A stretch of 64,000 bases of DNA from Archangium lansingense (GTDB lineage Bacteria; Myxococcota; Myxococcia; Myxococcales; Myxococcaceae). The stretch spans positions 5,580,001 to 5,644,000 of the forward strand of contig NZ_JAPNKA010000001.1 of assembly GCF_026626635.1 (NCBI RefSeq). Reading direction: 5' to 3'. The notes under the pieces are model-generated. The model was not told the DNA's origin, searched no databases, and saw only the letters and a program-made list of their open reading frames with translations. Of this stretch, positions 41,965-50,706 are shown in pieces; the stretch's first letter is position 1; every line of letters begins with the position of its first letter. Position numbers and translations under genes: made by a program.

Positions 41965-43617
41965 CTACTTCGTGATGATGCTCTGCCAGAGCAGACGCTC
42001 CTCGTGCCCTGGATCATTCTCGAGCCGGGACGGGAGGTTGAAGATCAGGGTGGGGCGCTGCTCGGTGGTGTAGGCCGGCCACGTGGGAAGGCCGGCGTGG
42101 TTCGGGTTGCCGGTGCGAGCAAAGGCAATCCACGCCGAGCTCATCTGCTCCGCCAGCTTGAAGCGCTCGGGGTCCTTTCCAGTGAAGCTGGGAACCAGGT
42201 CGGCGTTGTCGAACACGAAGGGAAGGTCCAGCGCGTGGGTGGCCTTGAGCTGGCCCTTGAGGACCGGCGTCTCCCAGGTGAACAGGTACACGTAGACGGG
42301 GGCACCCGACTGGGCCACCTTGCGCTCAGCGGCCAGCAGGGACGGCGCCCGGAACAGATCGCTGCCCGCAGTGAGGAGCACGTCCTTCGCCGGAGCGTCC
42401 GGCATGCGGCCGCGATAGTGATCGAAGACCCGGTCCTTCGCGTCGCCCACCAGCCGCTCCAGGCCCATGCGCGCCATACCGTCCGTCATTATTCCCAGCT
42501 GCCCGTAGAGGAACAGCGTCATCTCGTCCTGGTTGGTGCCGATCATCAGGGGCACTCCCGCGGAGACGGCGGGGGCCACGGGATCGAACGGGTTGCCGGG
42601 TAGGGCGCGCCCATCCGCCACGGGGGTGAAGGGCGAGTTGAAGGTAAAGCCACCCCGGTTCTTCTTCAGGACGGCGCCCTGGGCGTCGAGCACCTTGTCC
42701 ACGGGGAGGTTCTGCAATGCCTCGAGGTCTCCAGCCGCCAGCCCGAGCTCGGTCATCAGCTCGCCAGCCTGGGCGGCCGCCTGCTCCGGCTGCAGCGCAC
42801 GCACGAGAGCTCCACTCTGGCTGATGGCCTTGTGGAACAGCCCCTGCGCCGCGGGCATGGCGAGCAGGAGCGTCACCTTCATGCCTCCGCCCGACTCACC
42901 GAAGATGGTGACGTTGCCAGGGTCCCCGCCGAAGGAGGCGATGTTGTCGCGCACCCACTCGAGTGCCGCGACAATGTCGAGCATGCCTGCATTGCCCGAC
43001 GGAGCGTTGGCGCCAGCGCCCGTGTAGAGGTAGCCGAGCGCCCCAAGCCGGTGGTTGAGCGTGACCACCACGACATCCCCGCGCCGGGCCAGCGAGGTTC
43101 CGTCATAGAGGGCAGCCGACCCGGAGCCCTCCACGAAGCCTCCGCCGTGCAGCCAGACCATGACCGGCCGCTTTCCGCCATCCCCCACGCCGGGAGTCCA
43201 GACATTGACGACCAGGCAGTCCTCGCTCGTGGCCTTGGTATCGGGCGTGACGAGCGCTGCCTTGATGTCAGCCGAGACCCCGGAGCCGATGGCACTGCGC
43301 TGGGCACAGCGAGGCCCGAACTCGAGCGCATCGCGAACGCCGCTCCACGACTCGGGCTTCACCGGCGGCATGAAGCGGTTCTTGCCCGATGTGGGACCGC
43401 CGTACGGGATTCCCCTGAATACGCGGAGGCCCTCGGAGAGGACACCACGCACCTGCCCATTCACCGTGTCCGCGATGACCGGGCCTTCGTTCTTCAGCTC
43501 GCGGCCCTTGTTCTCGGTCACGAGCTGCTGGTGGGCACAGCCACTCACCAGGGCCAGCGCGAGCAGGCCGATGAGGGGGGACGGACGGCACACTGCGAGG
43601 TTGCTTCCAGATCGCAT
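41965..43617 (-). CDS. Carboxylesterase type B lipoprotein
   Basis: The 550-residue protein has a lipobox (LVSGC, Cys 27). It matches type-B carboxylesterases with FRGIPYGGPTSGKNRF, SEDCLVVNVW, the oxyanion motif WLHGGGF and the nucleophile elbow GESGGG (Ser 242; the family consensus is GESAG). The Glu (DEMTLFLYG area) and His (KATHALDLPFVF) of the triad are present. GGAGGAA lies six bases before ATG 43617. It is convergent with the GT39 gene, 12 bases apart, and could detoxify or use extracellular esters. Confidence 0.9.
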   Translation of the reverse strand: MRSGSNLAVCRPSPLIGLLALALVSGCAHQQLVTENKGRELKNEGPVIADTVNGQVRGVLSEGLRVFRGIPYGGPTSGKNRFMPPVKPESWSGVRDALEFGPRCAQRSAIGSGVSADIKAALVTPDTKATSEDCLVVNVWTPGVGDGGKRPVMVWLHGGGFVEGSGSAALYDGTSLARRGDVVVVTLNHRLGALGYLYTGAGANAPSGNAGMLDIVAALEWVRDNIASFGGDPGNVTIFGESGGGMKVTLLLAMPAAQGLFHKAISQSGALVRALQPEQAAAQAGELMTELGLAAGDLEALQNLPVDKVLDAQGAVLKKNRGGFTFNSPFTPVADGRALPGNPFDPVAPAVSAGVPLMIGTNQDEMTLFLYGQLGIMTDGMARMGLERLVGDAKDRVFDHYRGRMPDAPAKDVLLTAGSDLFRAPSLLAAERKVAQSGAPVYVYLFTWETPVLKGQLKATHALDLPFVFDNADLVPSFTGKDPERFKLAEQMSSAWIAFARTGNPNHAGLPTWPAYTTEQRPTLIFNLPSRLENDPGHEERLLWQSIITK

Positions 43618-43755
43618 CGACTGTTCCTCCTGGCGGGCTGCCATACCAGAAGGTCCGCTTCCTTGCCCCCTATGCAGGCGGACGCGCAAGGCGAGCGTCA
43701 GACCGCCACTCCTGGGTGCTTGACGCCTGGACCGCAGGACTCGTCTGCTCCCGCC

Positions 43756-45183
43756 ATGCCCAGCATCTCTTCACCGGCACCGCATGCGAGCACCGAGTCT
43801 CGTCCCGTAGAGGCCGGAGAGCGGGTGGTCCTCCTCGATGTTCTGCGCGGCTTCGCCCTGGGTGGCGTCTTCGTCTCGAACGCCTACATGCACCTGAGTG
43901 GACGCGGACTCCTGCCCCGCGCCAGCGCTCGGGCCCTGGAATCCACGCGAGTGGATGCGGTGGCCGCCTTCCTCTTCGAGGAGCTGGTGGCCGGCAAGGC
44001 CATGTTCCTCTTCTCGCTCCTCTTCGGGCTGGGCTTCTCCATCCAGCTGATTCGAGCGGAGGAGCGCGGCCGGTCCATCGTTCCGGTGTATGTCCGGCGG
44101 TTGGGCGTGCTCCTGAGCATCGGTCTCATCCACCGCTTCGCGCTCTGGTACGGAGACATCCTCACCACCTATGCGCTGATGGGCTTCGTGCTCCTGCTGA
44201 TGCGCAAGCTCCCCGACCGGAGACTGCTCGTCTGGAGTTTGCTGCTCATGTTCCTGGCGCCCATTGCCGTTGCCGCCGTCGTGAAGCTCACGCCGCTGTT
44301 GGCGAGTTCCCGTGAGATTGTCGCCGCGGCGAACCAGGAGAATATGGCGCGCGTGGCGGCGATCAGACGCCAGACCCTGGAGGCCTTCTCGAGCGGCTCC
44401 TACCTCACCACCGCACGCGCCAACATCGAGTTCCTGCTGAAGGTCTTCACCCGGACGACGACGGTGTCGTGGATGCTGGTGGTCCTCGGCCGCTTCTTGC
44501 TCGGACTGCTGGCCGGGCGGCGGCGGCTCTTCCACGACGTGGAGCGCCATCAACCCTTCTTCCGCAAGCTCCTCGCCTGGGGGCTGGGGACGAGCGTGGT
44601 GGGCAATGGCGCCGGACTGCTCTTCGGCAACCTGGCGCGCTCGGCCCCTTCCGGCAGTAGCTGGAGGCAGGTATGGGAGATCGTCCAGCCCGCGGTGTCG
44701 GAGGTGGGCATCATCGGCACCGCCGCATGCTACGCGGCCGGCTTCGCACTCCTCTTCCAACGGCCCCGCTGGCAGCGAATCCTCGGCGTGCTGGCGCCCG
44801 CGGGGCAGATGGCGCTGACGAACTACCTGTGCCAGACCCTCATCAGCCAGTTCATCTATTACGGCTACGGGTTCAACCTCATTGGCAAGCAGGGCCCCGC
44901 CGAGTGCCTGCTGCTCATGTCCTCGCTCTTCTGCGTCCAGGTCTGGCTGAGCCACCTATGGTTGGCGCGCTTCCGCTTCGGTCCCGCTGAGTGGGTGTGG
45001 CGCTGCCTGACCTATGGCCAGCGCCAGCCCCTGCTCCGTGAGGGTTACAACTCCAGCCGGCTCCACACCTCCTCGAATTCTTCTTTCGAGATCTCCGAGG
45101 GCTCGAACTCCGAGTCGGCGGCGATCTCCTCGAGCGGGGGAACCGGAGCTTCTCCCAAGCGCGTCGAGCCAGTCGACACGTAG
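43756..45183 (+). CDS. DUF418 membrane protein with an antisense-encoded C-terminal extension
   Basis: The 475-residue protein is a DUF418 member: LLDVLRGFALGGVFVSNAYM near the N-terminus, LFSLLFGLGFSIQLIRAE, IHRFALWYGDILTTYALMGF, QMALTNYLCQTLISQFIYYG and the typical end FRFGPAEWVWRCLTYGQRQPL. It then continues for about 45 residues of Ser-rich sequence that is the antisense of the convergent DUF6881 gene (139-base overlap). The family normally ends near LTYGRRQPL. Either the original stop has been lost or the tail is tolerated. The function of DUF418 is unknown, often linked to acyl transfer. Confidence 0.85.
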   Translation: MPSISSPAPHASTESRPVEAGERVVLLDVLRGFALGGVFVSNAYMHLSGRGLLPRASARALESTRVDAVAAFLFEELVAGKAMFLFSLLFGLGFSIQLIRAEERGRSIVPVYVRRLGVLLSIGLIHRFALWYGDILTTYALMGFVLLLMRKLPDRRLLVWSLLLMFLAPIAVAAVVKLTPLLASSREIVAAANQENMARVAAIRRQTLEAFSSGSYLTTARANIEFLLKVFTRTTTVSWMLVVLGRFLLGLLAGRRRLFHDVERHQPFFRKLLAWGLGTSVVGNGAGLLFGNLARSAPSGSSWRQVWEIVQPAVSEVGIIGTAACYAAGFALLFQRPRWQRILGVLAPAGQMALTNYLCQTLISQFIYYGYGFNLIGKQGPAECLLLMSSLFCVQVWLSHLWLARFRFGPAEWVWRCLTYGQRQPLLREGYNSSRLHTSSNSSFEISEGSNSESAAISSSGGTGASPKRVEPVDT

Positions 45184-45320
45184 TCGCACGCGAACTCCTC
45201 GCGTCCGTCACGGAAGATCTCAACCTTGCGAACCTCCCAGCGCTCCGCGTCGAGCTCGCTGTAGAGCAGGACGGGGTCGTCCGGAGAGGTGTGGTGCCAG
45301 TAGACCTTGATGTATGTCAT
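45045..45320 (-). CDS. DUF6881-like small protein
   Basis: The 91-residue protein starts MTYIKVYWHH and continues with PVLLYSELDAERWEVRKVEIF, DGREEFACDYVS and an acidic C-terminal end. This matches the small DUF6881 group, whose members often sit beside toxin-immunity or barnase-inhibitor-type genes. Function is unknown. It begins six bases after the stop of the hydrolase gene, so the two are likely translated from one message. Its 3' 139 bases overlap DUF418. Confidence 0.75.
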   Translation of the reverse strand: MTYIKVYWHHTSPDDPVLLYSELDAERWEVRKVEIFRDGREEFACDYVSTGSTRLGEAPVPPLEEIAADSEFEPSEISKEEFEEVWSRLEL

Positions 45321-45326
45321 GACGCC

Positions 45327-46103
45327 TCAGAGGAACTGGAGGATGGCGCGGCCGAAACCCTCGGGGTCGTCCTCGCTGAACCCGTGCCCTGAGCCTGGCA
45401 CCGTGACGACGGGAATCCCGGATGCCGCTACCTGGCGTGCCGTCTCGTGAGTGTCCGCGTCGCTGCGCCCACCGAGGATGTAGCCCTTGCGCTCGAGGGG
45501 AAGGGCGACGAAGCGCGCCAGCATGTTCGCCCCGTGATGGACGAGCGACACGGCGCTCCGGTGGAAGGCGAGGGGATCCGCCTGCCGGAGGTTCTCCTGG
45601 TACCAGGCTGAGGAGGACTGGCGAATCCATCCGTCCCAGCCGCGGAGGAACTCCTCCACTGGGGTGGCGGCGGCCCGCGCGCTGCCGGTGGCATCCTCGG
45701 GTCGTAGGTTCGGCTCGGCGAGCACGAGCGCATGGAGCGGGTGGCCGGCTCGCTGGAGGCACTCGGCGAGCAGCACGGCCAGCGTACCCCCCATGCTGTG
45801 TCCCACCAGGACGAGCGGGCCTGGCTCTGCGCGGAGCTGCGCCGCCAGAAGCTCTGCCTGCTCGCGCAGTTCGTAGCTGAAGTCCGCTGGTCGCTCGCTC
45901 TGGCCGAAACCCACGAGGTCCACCCAGAGGCTTGCGTGTCCCTGGAGTGCCGTGCTGTGCGCGACGGGCGGCCAGTCCCGGCTTCCGGCACAGCCAAGCC
46001 CGTGCACATAGACGAAGAGGGGACCCGCGCCCGGTGAGCGGCTCATCGCCAGCCGTGGAGTTTCGCCAATCCTGGAGGGAGGAGGAGGCATGGCGAGCGG
46101 CAT
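45327..46103 (-). CDS. Alpha/beta hydrolase
   Basis: The 258-residue protein has FVYVHGLGCAGSRDW, the nucleophile elbow GHSMGG (LVLVGHSMGGTLAVLL), LHALVLAEPNL, and VPGSGHGFSEDDP at the C-terminus with the catalytic His. It lies six bases before the DUF6881 gene. ATG 46103 or 46091 can start it; neither has a good ribosome-binding site. If the plus-strand frame ending at 46213 is real, the 5' ends of the two genes would overlap. Confidence 0.85.
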   Translation of the reverse strand: MPLAMPPPPSRIGETPRLAMSRSPGAGPLFVYVHGLGCAGSRDWPPVAHSTALQGHASLWVDLVGFGQSERPADFSYELREQAELLAAQLRAEPGPLVLVGHSMGGTLAVLLAECLQRAGHPLHALVLAEPNLRPEDATGSARAAATPVEEFLRGWDGWIRQSSSAWYQENLRQADPLAFHRSAVSLVHHGANMLARFVALPLERKGYILGGRSDADTHETARQVAASGIPVVTVPGSGHGFSEDDPEGFGRAILQFL

Positions 46104-46213
46104 ACACCAACCGCACGACCCGAACCACCCAGGTGACCTCGCGCGATCGGCTCGAGACCTACCAGCGCTGGTGCGAGGAGAACGGCGCCGAGCTCCTCGC
46201 GACCTGCGAGTGA
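46056..46213 (+). CDS. Possible small protein overlapping the hydrolase 5' end
   Basis: From GTG 46056 (or GTG 46035) the plus strand reads REEEAWRAAYTNRTTRT, then SRDRLETYQRWCEENGAEL to TGA at 46211-46213, with strongly G/C third positions and an amphipathic helix pattern. No family was recognised. Its first codons overlap the divergent hydrolase start, which is unusual, so it may be a short real protein or a remnant. Confidence 0.3.
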
Positions 46214-46300
46214 CGGTGACCCTTTCTCGGACTGCAAGCAGGCATACGGGTGGGACGGGCGATAGATATCACACCGCCATTCTGGCCTCCCCTCCACCCT

Positions 46301-49300
46301 ATGCCCATTCAATCCTCACCATTCCCTCACTCGAAACCCCGTCGCGAGAAGATTGCCATCCTCGGCGGAGGTATGGCCTCTCTCTCAGCCGCCTTCGCCC
46401 TGACCGACACAGCGGCGCTCCGCGAGCGCTATGAGATCACCGTCTACCAGGACGGGTGGCTGCTTGGCGGGAAGGGGGCGAGCGTGCGCAACCGGGACGC
46501 GCACGGACGTATTGAAGAGCACGGCCTGCACGTCTGGCTCGGGTATTACGAGAACGCTTTCACGCTGCTGCGCCGCTGCTACGAGGAGCTCGGCCGTCCA
46601 CCTGGCGCCGCGATTCGAACGTTGCGCGACGCCTTCATCAAGCACGGCGCCATCGTCGTCGGGGAGCAGACGCCGCGAGGCTGGGAACACTGGAGCGTCA
46701 ACTTCCCCGAGACCGACGAGTGGCCCGGCGACGGACGCCCGCTGCCGAGTCCCGCGGAGTCCCTTCGCGGCGCCACCTTGCAGGTGCTCCGTTATGCGAT
46801 GGACTGGTGGACCCAGTGGCGAGGAGGCCTGCCCGCCGTCGACGACGTGGCCGGGCAGCTCCGTGGCTTGCTCAAGCACGTGCTGACGCTCCAGGCGTCC
46901 CTGCTCGTGGGGAGGGCGGCGCGCGCCCTCGCCGACAATGTCCGGTCCCTGCTCGACCGACTCCGGTCCCTGGCGCGGCGCGACCTCGAGACAGATGCCA
47001 ACCTCCGGCGCCTCTGGATTGTCCTCGAGTACAGCGCTGTCTCCTTGATTGGCATCCTGCGCGACGATGTCTTCGGGTCCGCCGATGACTTCGAGGCACT
47101 TGATGAGCTCGACTTCAGCGACTGGCTACGCAAGCACGGCGCCTCCGAGATGACGGTGTCGAGCGGGCTGGTGCGCGCCTTCTACCACCTCGCCTTCTGC
47201 GACGGTGCCGGTGCTGGGGCGGGGCTCGCCCTGCTCGGAATGATCCGCATGTTCACGAGCTACCGCGGCGCCATCTTCTACAAGATGCGCGCTGGCATGG
47301 GCGAGACCGTCATCGCGCCCTTGTACGAGGTGCTGCGTCGGCGCGGCGTCCGTTTCGAGTTCTTCCACCGTGTGGGGAGTCTCGAGCTCTCCGACGACCA
47401 GCGGCGCGTCGAGCGGGTCGTCATCGGCAGGCAGGCGACCCCCAAAACCGGCGAGTATCACCCGCTCATCGACGTCGGGGGACTGCCGTGCTGGCCCGAA
47501 CAGCCCCTCTACGACCAGCTCGTCGAGGGCGAGGCGCTCGCTCGCCACGGCGCGAAGCTCGCTTCCTTCTGGAGCGACTGGCCCCACGTCGAGCAACGCA
47601 CGCTGCACCTGGGCGAGGACTTCCACCATGTCGTGCTTGGGATCTCCCTCGGGGCGCTTCCCTTCGTCGCCTCGGAGCTCATCGCGGCGAGCCCGAGGTG
47701 GCAGCGCATGGTCGAGCACGTCAAGACGGTCCGGACGGTATCGATGCAGCTCTGGGTGACCACGCCCATCGAGCAGCTCGCCTCGAATGCGAGTGCACCC
47801 GTCACCACCGCCTATCAGGTGCCGCTCGAGACCTGGGCGGATATGTCGCATCTCCTCCCGAGCGAGGGGTGGAAGGCGCGCGACGGTGTGCGGGGGATCC
47901 TCTACGCCTGCGGCCAGCTCGGGGATGGCGACGATCCGGTCTCCGTCAGAGATCCGCGAGCCGATGACCGCGCGGCGCTGGAGGGATTCGCGCGCGGCTT
48001 CCTCGAGGAGCACCTGCCGCACATCTGGCCGGGCGGCGCGGACTCGCGCGGGCGTCTGCGGTGGGATGGGTTGTTCGATCCGGAAGGGCGCACCGGGCCC
48101 GAGCGCCTGCACGCCCAATACCTGCGCGTCAACGCGGAGCCCTCGGACCGCTATGTGCTGTCACTCCCAGGCTCGCAGAAGCACCGCATTGCCCCCGATG
48201 AGGCTGGGTTCGAGGGGCTCGTCCTGGCGGGCGACTGGACCCGTACTGGCTACGATCTCGGCTGCATCGAGGCGGCCACGATGTCCGGCCTGATGGCAGC
48301 GAGGGCGCTTGGTGCGCCAGTCTCCATCGTCGGTGAGGTTCCCCGGCGGCGCGCCGAGCCCAGGGTGGAGCTGCCGCGCTATGTCGACCGCCCCGGTGAG
48401 ATGGCGCTCCGCGCGCCCTATATGATGGAAGAAGTCTCGATGACCGCGCTCGTCCTGCGGGCCCGGCAGGGGGCCCTGAGCGCGTTGCTCGATCGGTACT
48501 TGAACAATCCTGCACGTGGGCACGTTCGCTACGTGCCCGCGGCCCCCTTCGTCGTGCTCGCCGCTGCCTTCGCGGGGCGCGCGTTTTCCGGAGATCCAGA
48601 GCACCGCCGCCTGGGCTACATGCCCGAGACCGACGTTGCCTTCTGGGTGCCGGCCTGGGCCATGCGCCCAGGGAAGGGGAGGCTGATCCCCGAGCGGCTG
48701 GTCTGGTTCCTGCCACACGTCTTCGTCTCGACTGGAGCCGCTGCGGCCGCCGGGCGCGAGATCTACGGCTTCCCCAAGAGCGTGGTGGATGTGGAGGCAC
48801 GCCGCTCGGGACACGCGCTGGATTACCTCTCGGTGGTGGGGGAGGTGCTCGCGCGGAATACACCCGAGACGTGTGGTACCCGAGCTCGCATTCTCGAGGT
48901 GACACGGAGCAATGCGGCCCCGGGCCCGCTGCGCTCCGTTGCCGAGGTGCTCGGGGAGGCCATGCGTCCGCTCGATCCATCGGGTGCGTGGGCTTCGTCG
49001 ATGGCGCGGCGAGTCACCGCGGATGAGGTGACGATCGCGTTCTTGAAGCAGTTCCGCGACGTTCAGCACACGGACCGTGCTTGCTACCAGGCCATCATCG
49101 AGGCGAAGGCGTCCGTGCGGACCCTACGGGGGTATGGTCCGCTCCCTGGCACGTTCCAGGTGCGCTGGGGCGATCATGCCAGCCATCCCTTCTCGGCTGA
49201 TCTCGGCCTCGAGCCTGGGGGGCAGGAGGCCCTCGCGGCCACCTGGGTCGACTTCGATTTCGTCATGGAGTCGGGGCGCGAGATCTTCCGCGCCGATGGG

Positions 49301-49351
49301 GATGCGCCCTCCGTCTCCGAGAGGGGTCGTGCCCTGTCGAACGTCGGATAG
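46301..49351 (+). CDS. Fusion of an FAD oxidoreductase with an acetoacetate-decarboxylase-like domain
   Basis: Of 1016 residues, about 1-690 are a phytoene-desaturase/hydroxysqualene-dehydroxylase-like FAD enzyme. AILGGGMASLSAAF, YQDGWLLGGKGASVRN and EEHGLHVWLGYYENAF open it, and GLVLAGDWTRTGYDLGCIEAATMSG closes it. Residues about 700-1016 are an acetoacetate decarboxylase fold (APYMMEEVSMTALVLRA, FVSTGAAAAAGREIYGFPKS). The Lys of PKS matches the Schiff-base Lys of the family; the second Lys of the usual PKK is Ser here. The two domains are in one open frame, so their reactions may be consecutive. Confidence 0.88.
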   Translation: MPIQSSPFPHSKPRREKIAILGGGMASLSAAFALTDTAALRERYEITVYQDGWLLGGKGASVRNRDAHGRIEEHGLHVWLGYYENAFTLLRRCYEELGRPPGAAIRTLRDAFIKHGAIVVGEQTPRGWEHWSVNFPETDEWPGDGRPLPSPAESLRGATLQVLRYAMDWWTQWRGGLPAVDDVAGQLRGLLKHVLTLQASLLVGRAARALADNVRSLLDRLRSLARRDLETDANLRRLWIVLEYSAVSLIGILRDDVFGSADDFEALDELDFSDWLRKHGASEMTVSSGLVRAFYHLAFCDGAGAGAGLALLGMIRMFTSYRGAIFYKMRAGMGETVIAPLYEVLRRRGVRFEFFHRVGSLELSDDQRRVERVVIGRQATPKTGEYHPLIDVGGLPCWPEQPLYDQLVEGEALARHGAKLASFWSDWPHVEQRTLHLGEDFHHVVLGISLGALPFVASELIAASPRWQRMVEHVKTVRTVSMQLWVTTPIEQLASNASAPVTTAYQVPLETWADMSHLLPSEGWKARDGVRGILYACGQLGDGDDPVSVRDPRADDRAALEGFARGFLEEHLPHIWPGGADSRGRLRWDGLFDPEGRTGPERLHAQYLRVNAEPSDRYVLSLPGSQKHRIAPDEAGFEGLVLAGDWTRTGYDLGCIEAATMSGLMAARALGAPVSIVGEVPRRRAEPRVELPRYVDRPGEMALRAPYMMEEVSMTALVLRARQGALSALLDRYLNNPARGHVRYVPAAPFVVLAAAFAGRAFSGDPEHRRLGYMPETDVAFWVPAWAMRPGKGRLIPERLVWFLPHVFVSTGAAAAAGREIYGFPKSVVDVEARRSGHALDYLSVVGEVLARNTPETCGTRARILEVTRSNAAPGPLRSVAEVLGEAMRPLDPSGAWASSMARRVTADEVTIAFLKQFRDVQHTDRACYQAIIEAKASVRTLRGYGPLPGTFQVRWGDHASHPFSADLGLEPGGQEALAATWVDFDFVMESGREIFRADGDAPSVSERGRALSNVG

Positions 49352-49450
49352 GGGAGTGGTCAGTCGGGCAGAGGACCAGCGCGGGCGCCTTTGAGTACCG
49401 CCTCGCTCTCCGTGCTGTGCCTCTGTTCCTCGTCGGCTAGACTCGTGGCC

Positions 49451-50026
49451 ATGCAGAGCAAAGCCACCACTGTCGATCAGTACCTCGCCTCGCTTCCGGA
49501 GGATCGCCGTGCGGCGATCTCGGCCGTGCGCAACGTCATCCTCAAGAACCTCGATAAGGACTACGAGGAGGGCATTCAGTACGGGATGATCGGCTACTAC
49601 GTCCCGCACAAGGTGTTCCCCGCGGGTTACCACTGCGATCCCAAGCAGCCGCTGCCGTTCGCTGCGCTGGCCTCGCAGAAGAACCACATGGCCGTCTACC
49701 TGATGGGGGTCTACGGCCAGCCGGCGCAGGAGCAGTGGTTCCGCGACGCGTGGGCGAAGACGGGCAAGAAGCTCGACATGGGCAAGTCGTGTGTGCGCTT
49801 CAAGAAGCTGGAGGGCGTCGCGCTCGACGTGGTTGGCGAGGCCATCCGCCGTGTGCCCGCCAAAGCGTTCATCGCGCACTACGAGTCCGTGATCCGGCCG
49901 CCGGACAAGAAGGCGCCGGGCGCTGCAAAGAGTAAACCTGCGGCAAAGAAGTCGGCAGCGGCGAAGAAGCCGGCAGCGGGGAAGAAGCCCGCGGCGAAGA
50001 AGCCCGCGGCGAGGAAGCGCGCGTAG
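49451..50026 (+). CDS. DUF1801 protein with a histone-H1-like Lys/Ala tail
   Basis: The 191-residue protein has a DUF1801 (YdhG-like) domain at about 5-150: TVDQYLASLPEDRR, GIQYGMIGYYVP, SQKNHMAVYLMGVYG and DMGKSCVRFKKL. From about 155 it becomes a low-complexity KPAAKKSAAAKKPAAGKK repeat ending in ARKRA, like histone H1 or bacterial H1-like (HU/AlgP) tails. Such tails bind nucleic acid non-specifically. Native DUF1801 proteins usually lack it, so a domain fusion or tail acquisition is likely. Confidence 0.85.
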   Translation: MQSKATTVDQYLASLPEDRRAAISAVRNVILKNLDKDYEEGIQYGMIGYYVPHKVFPAGYHCDPKQPLPFAALASQKNHMAVYLMGVYGQPAQEQWFRDAWAKTGKKLDMGKSCVRFKKLEGVALDVVGEAIRRVPAKAFIAHYESVIRPPDKKAPGAAKSKPAAKKSAAAKKPAAGKKPAAKKPAARKRA

Positions 50027-50094
50027 ACGTCCATATCGAAGCGTTGGACAGCAGTCAGCGGCTACCAGGCTGGGAACAGGATTCACGAAAGCTC

Positions 50095-50706
50095 ATGTCA
50101 CCCAGAGTCCTCTCGTCGCTCGCGCTTGCCGATGCCCGCTATGTGCTCGCCCTGCTGGGGGATACGAGGGCGCGCGCGGAACTGGGTGATGCGGCGCCCT
50201 CCAGCCTGCCGGTGCCGTGGCATTCCCAGGAGGCGCGGCGCTACTGGAAGCGCGTCCTCCAGCACGCGGGCAAGGGGCCGGTGCTGAAGGCCATGGCTGC
50301 GCTTGCCCGCCGTGCGCTTCAGGCGTACCAGTCGGGCACCCCGGGCGCCTCGAATCAGGGCGACCGCTTCGTCCCCGTGGAGGACGGCACGAGGCTGCTC
50401 TCCGAAACCCTGGTCGCGGTGGAGTCCTGGGTGCAATGCCCTTGTCGGGCGCACCGTGAGCAGGTGCGCCAGAGCAATCGGGACTGGTACGCACTCGAGT
50501 TCGGTCACCACGCCGCCGCACGCAACGTGGTGGAACTGGTGCACTGGATGTGGAGCGCGGCGCTGGCCCCGCGGCGTTTCGAGCGCGAGGCCATGACGGG
50601 ACTCCTCTCGGCAACCCTTGCACTCCCTGGTGCCGAGTGGGACGCGCTGGTGCGCGCGGAGCTGTGTGCGGCGCTCCGTGCAGCCAACCGACCTAGCGCC
50701 CCTTGA
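50095..50706 (+). CDS. Hypothetical helical protein
   Basis: The 203-residue protein from ATG 50095 (a TTG at 50044 is an alternative) is all-helical in pattern, with Arg/Ala-rich helices (LALADARYVLALLGDTRAR) and a Cys-containing centre (SWVQCPCRAHREQ). Trp- and His-rich segments (NRDWYALEFGHHAAARNVVELVHWMW) lie in the C-terminal half. No family was recognised. Its last 14 bases overlap the convergent sodB gene. Strong G/C third positions support that it is coding. Confidence 0.65.
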   Translation: MSPRVLSSLALADARYVLALLGDTRARAELGDAAPSSLPVPWHSQEARRYWKRVLQHAGKGPVLKAMAALARRALQAYQSGTPGASNQGDRFVPVEDGTRLLSETLVAVESWVQCPCRAHREQVRQSNRDWYALEFGHHAAARNVVELVHWMWSAALAPRRFEREAMTGLLSATLALPGAEWDALVRAELCAALRAANRPSAP

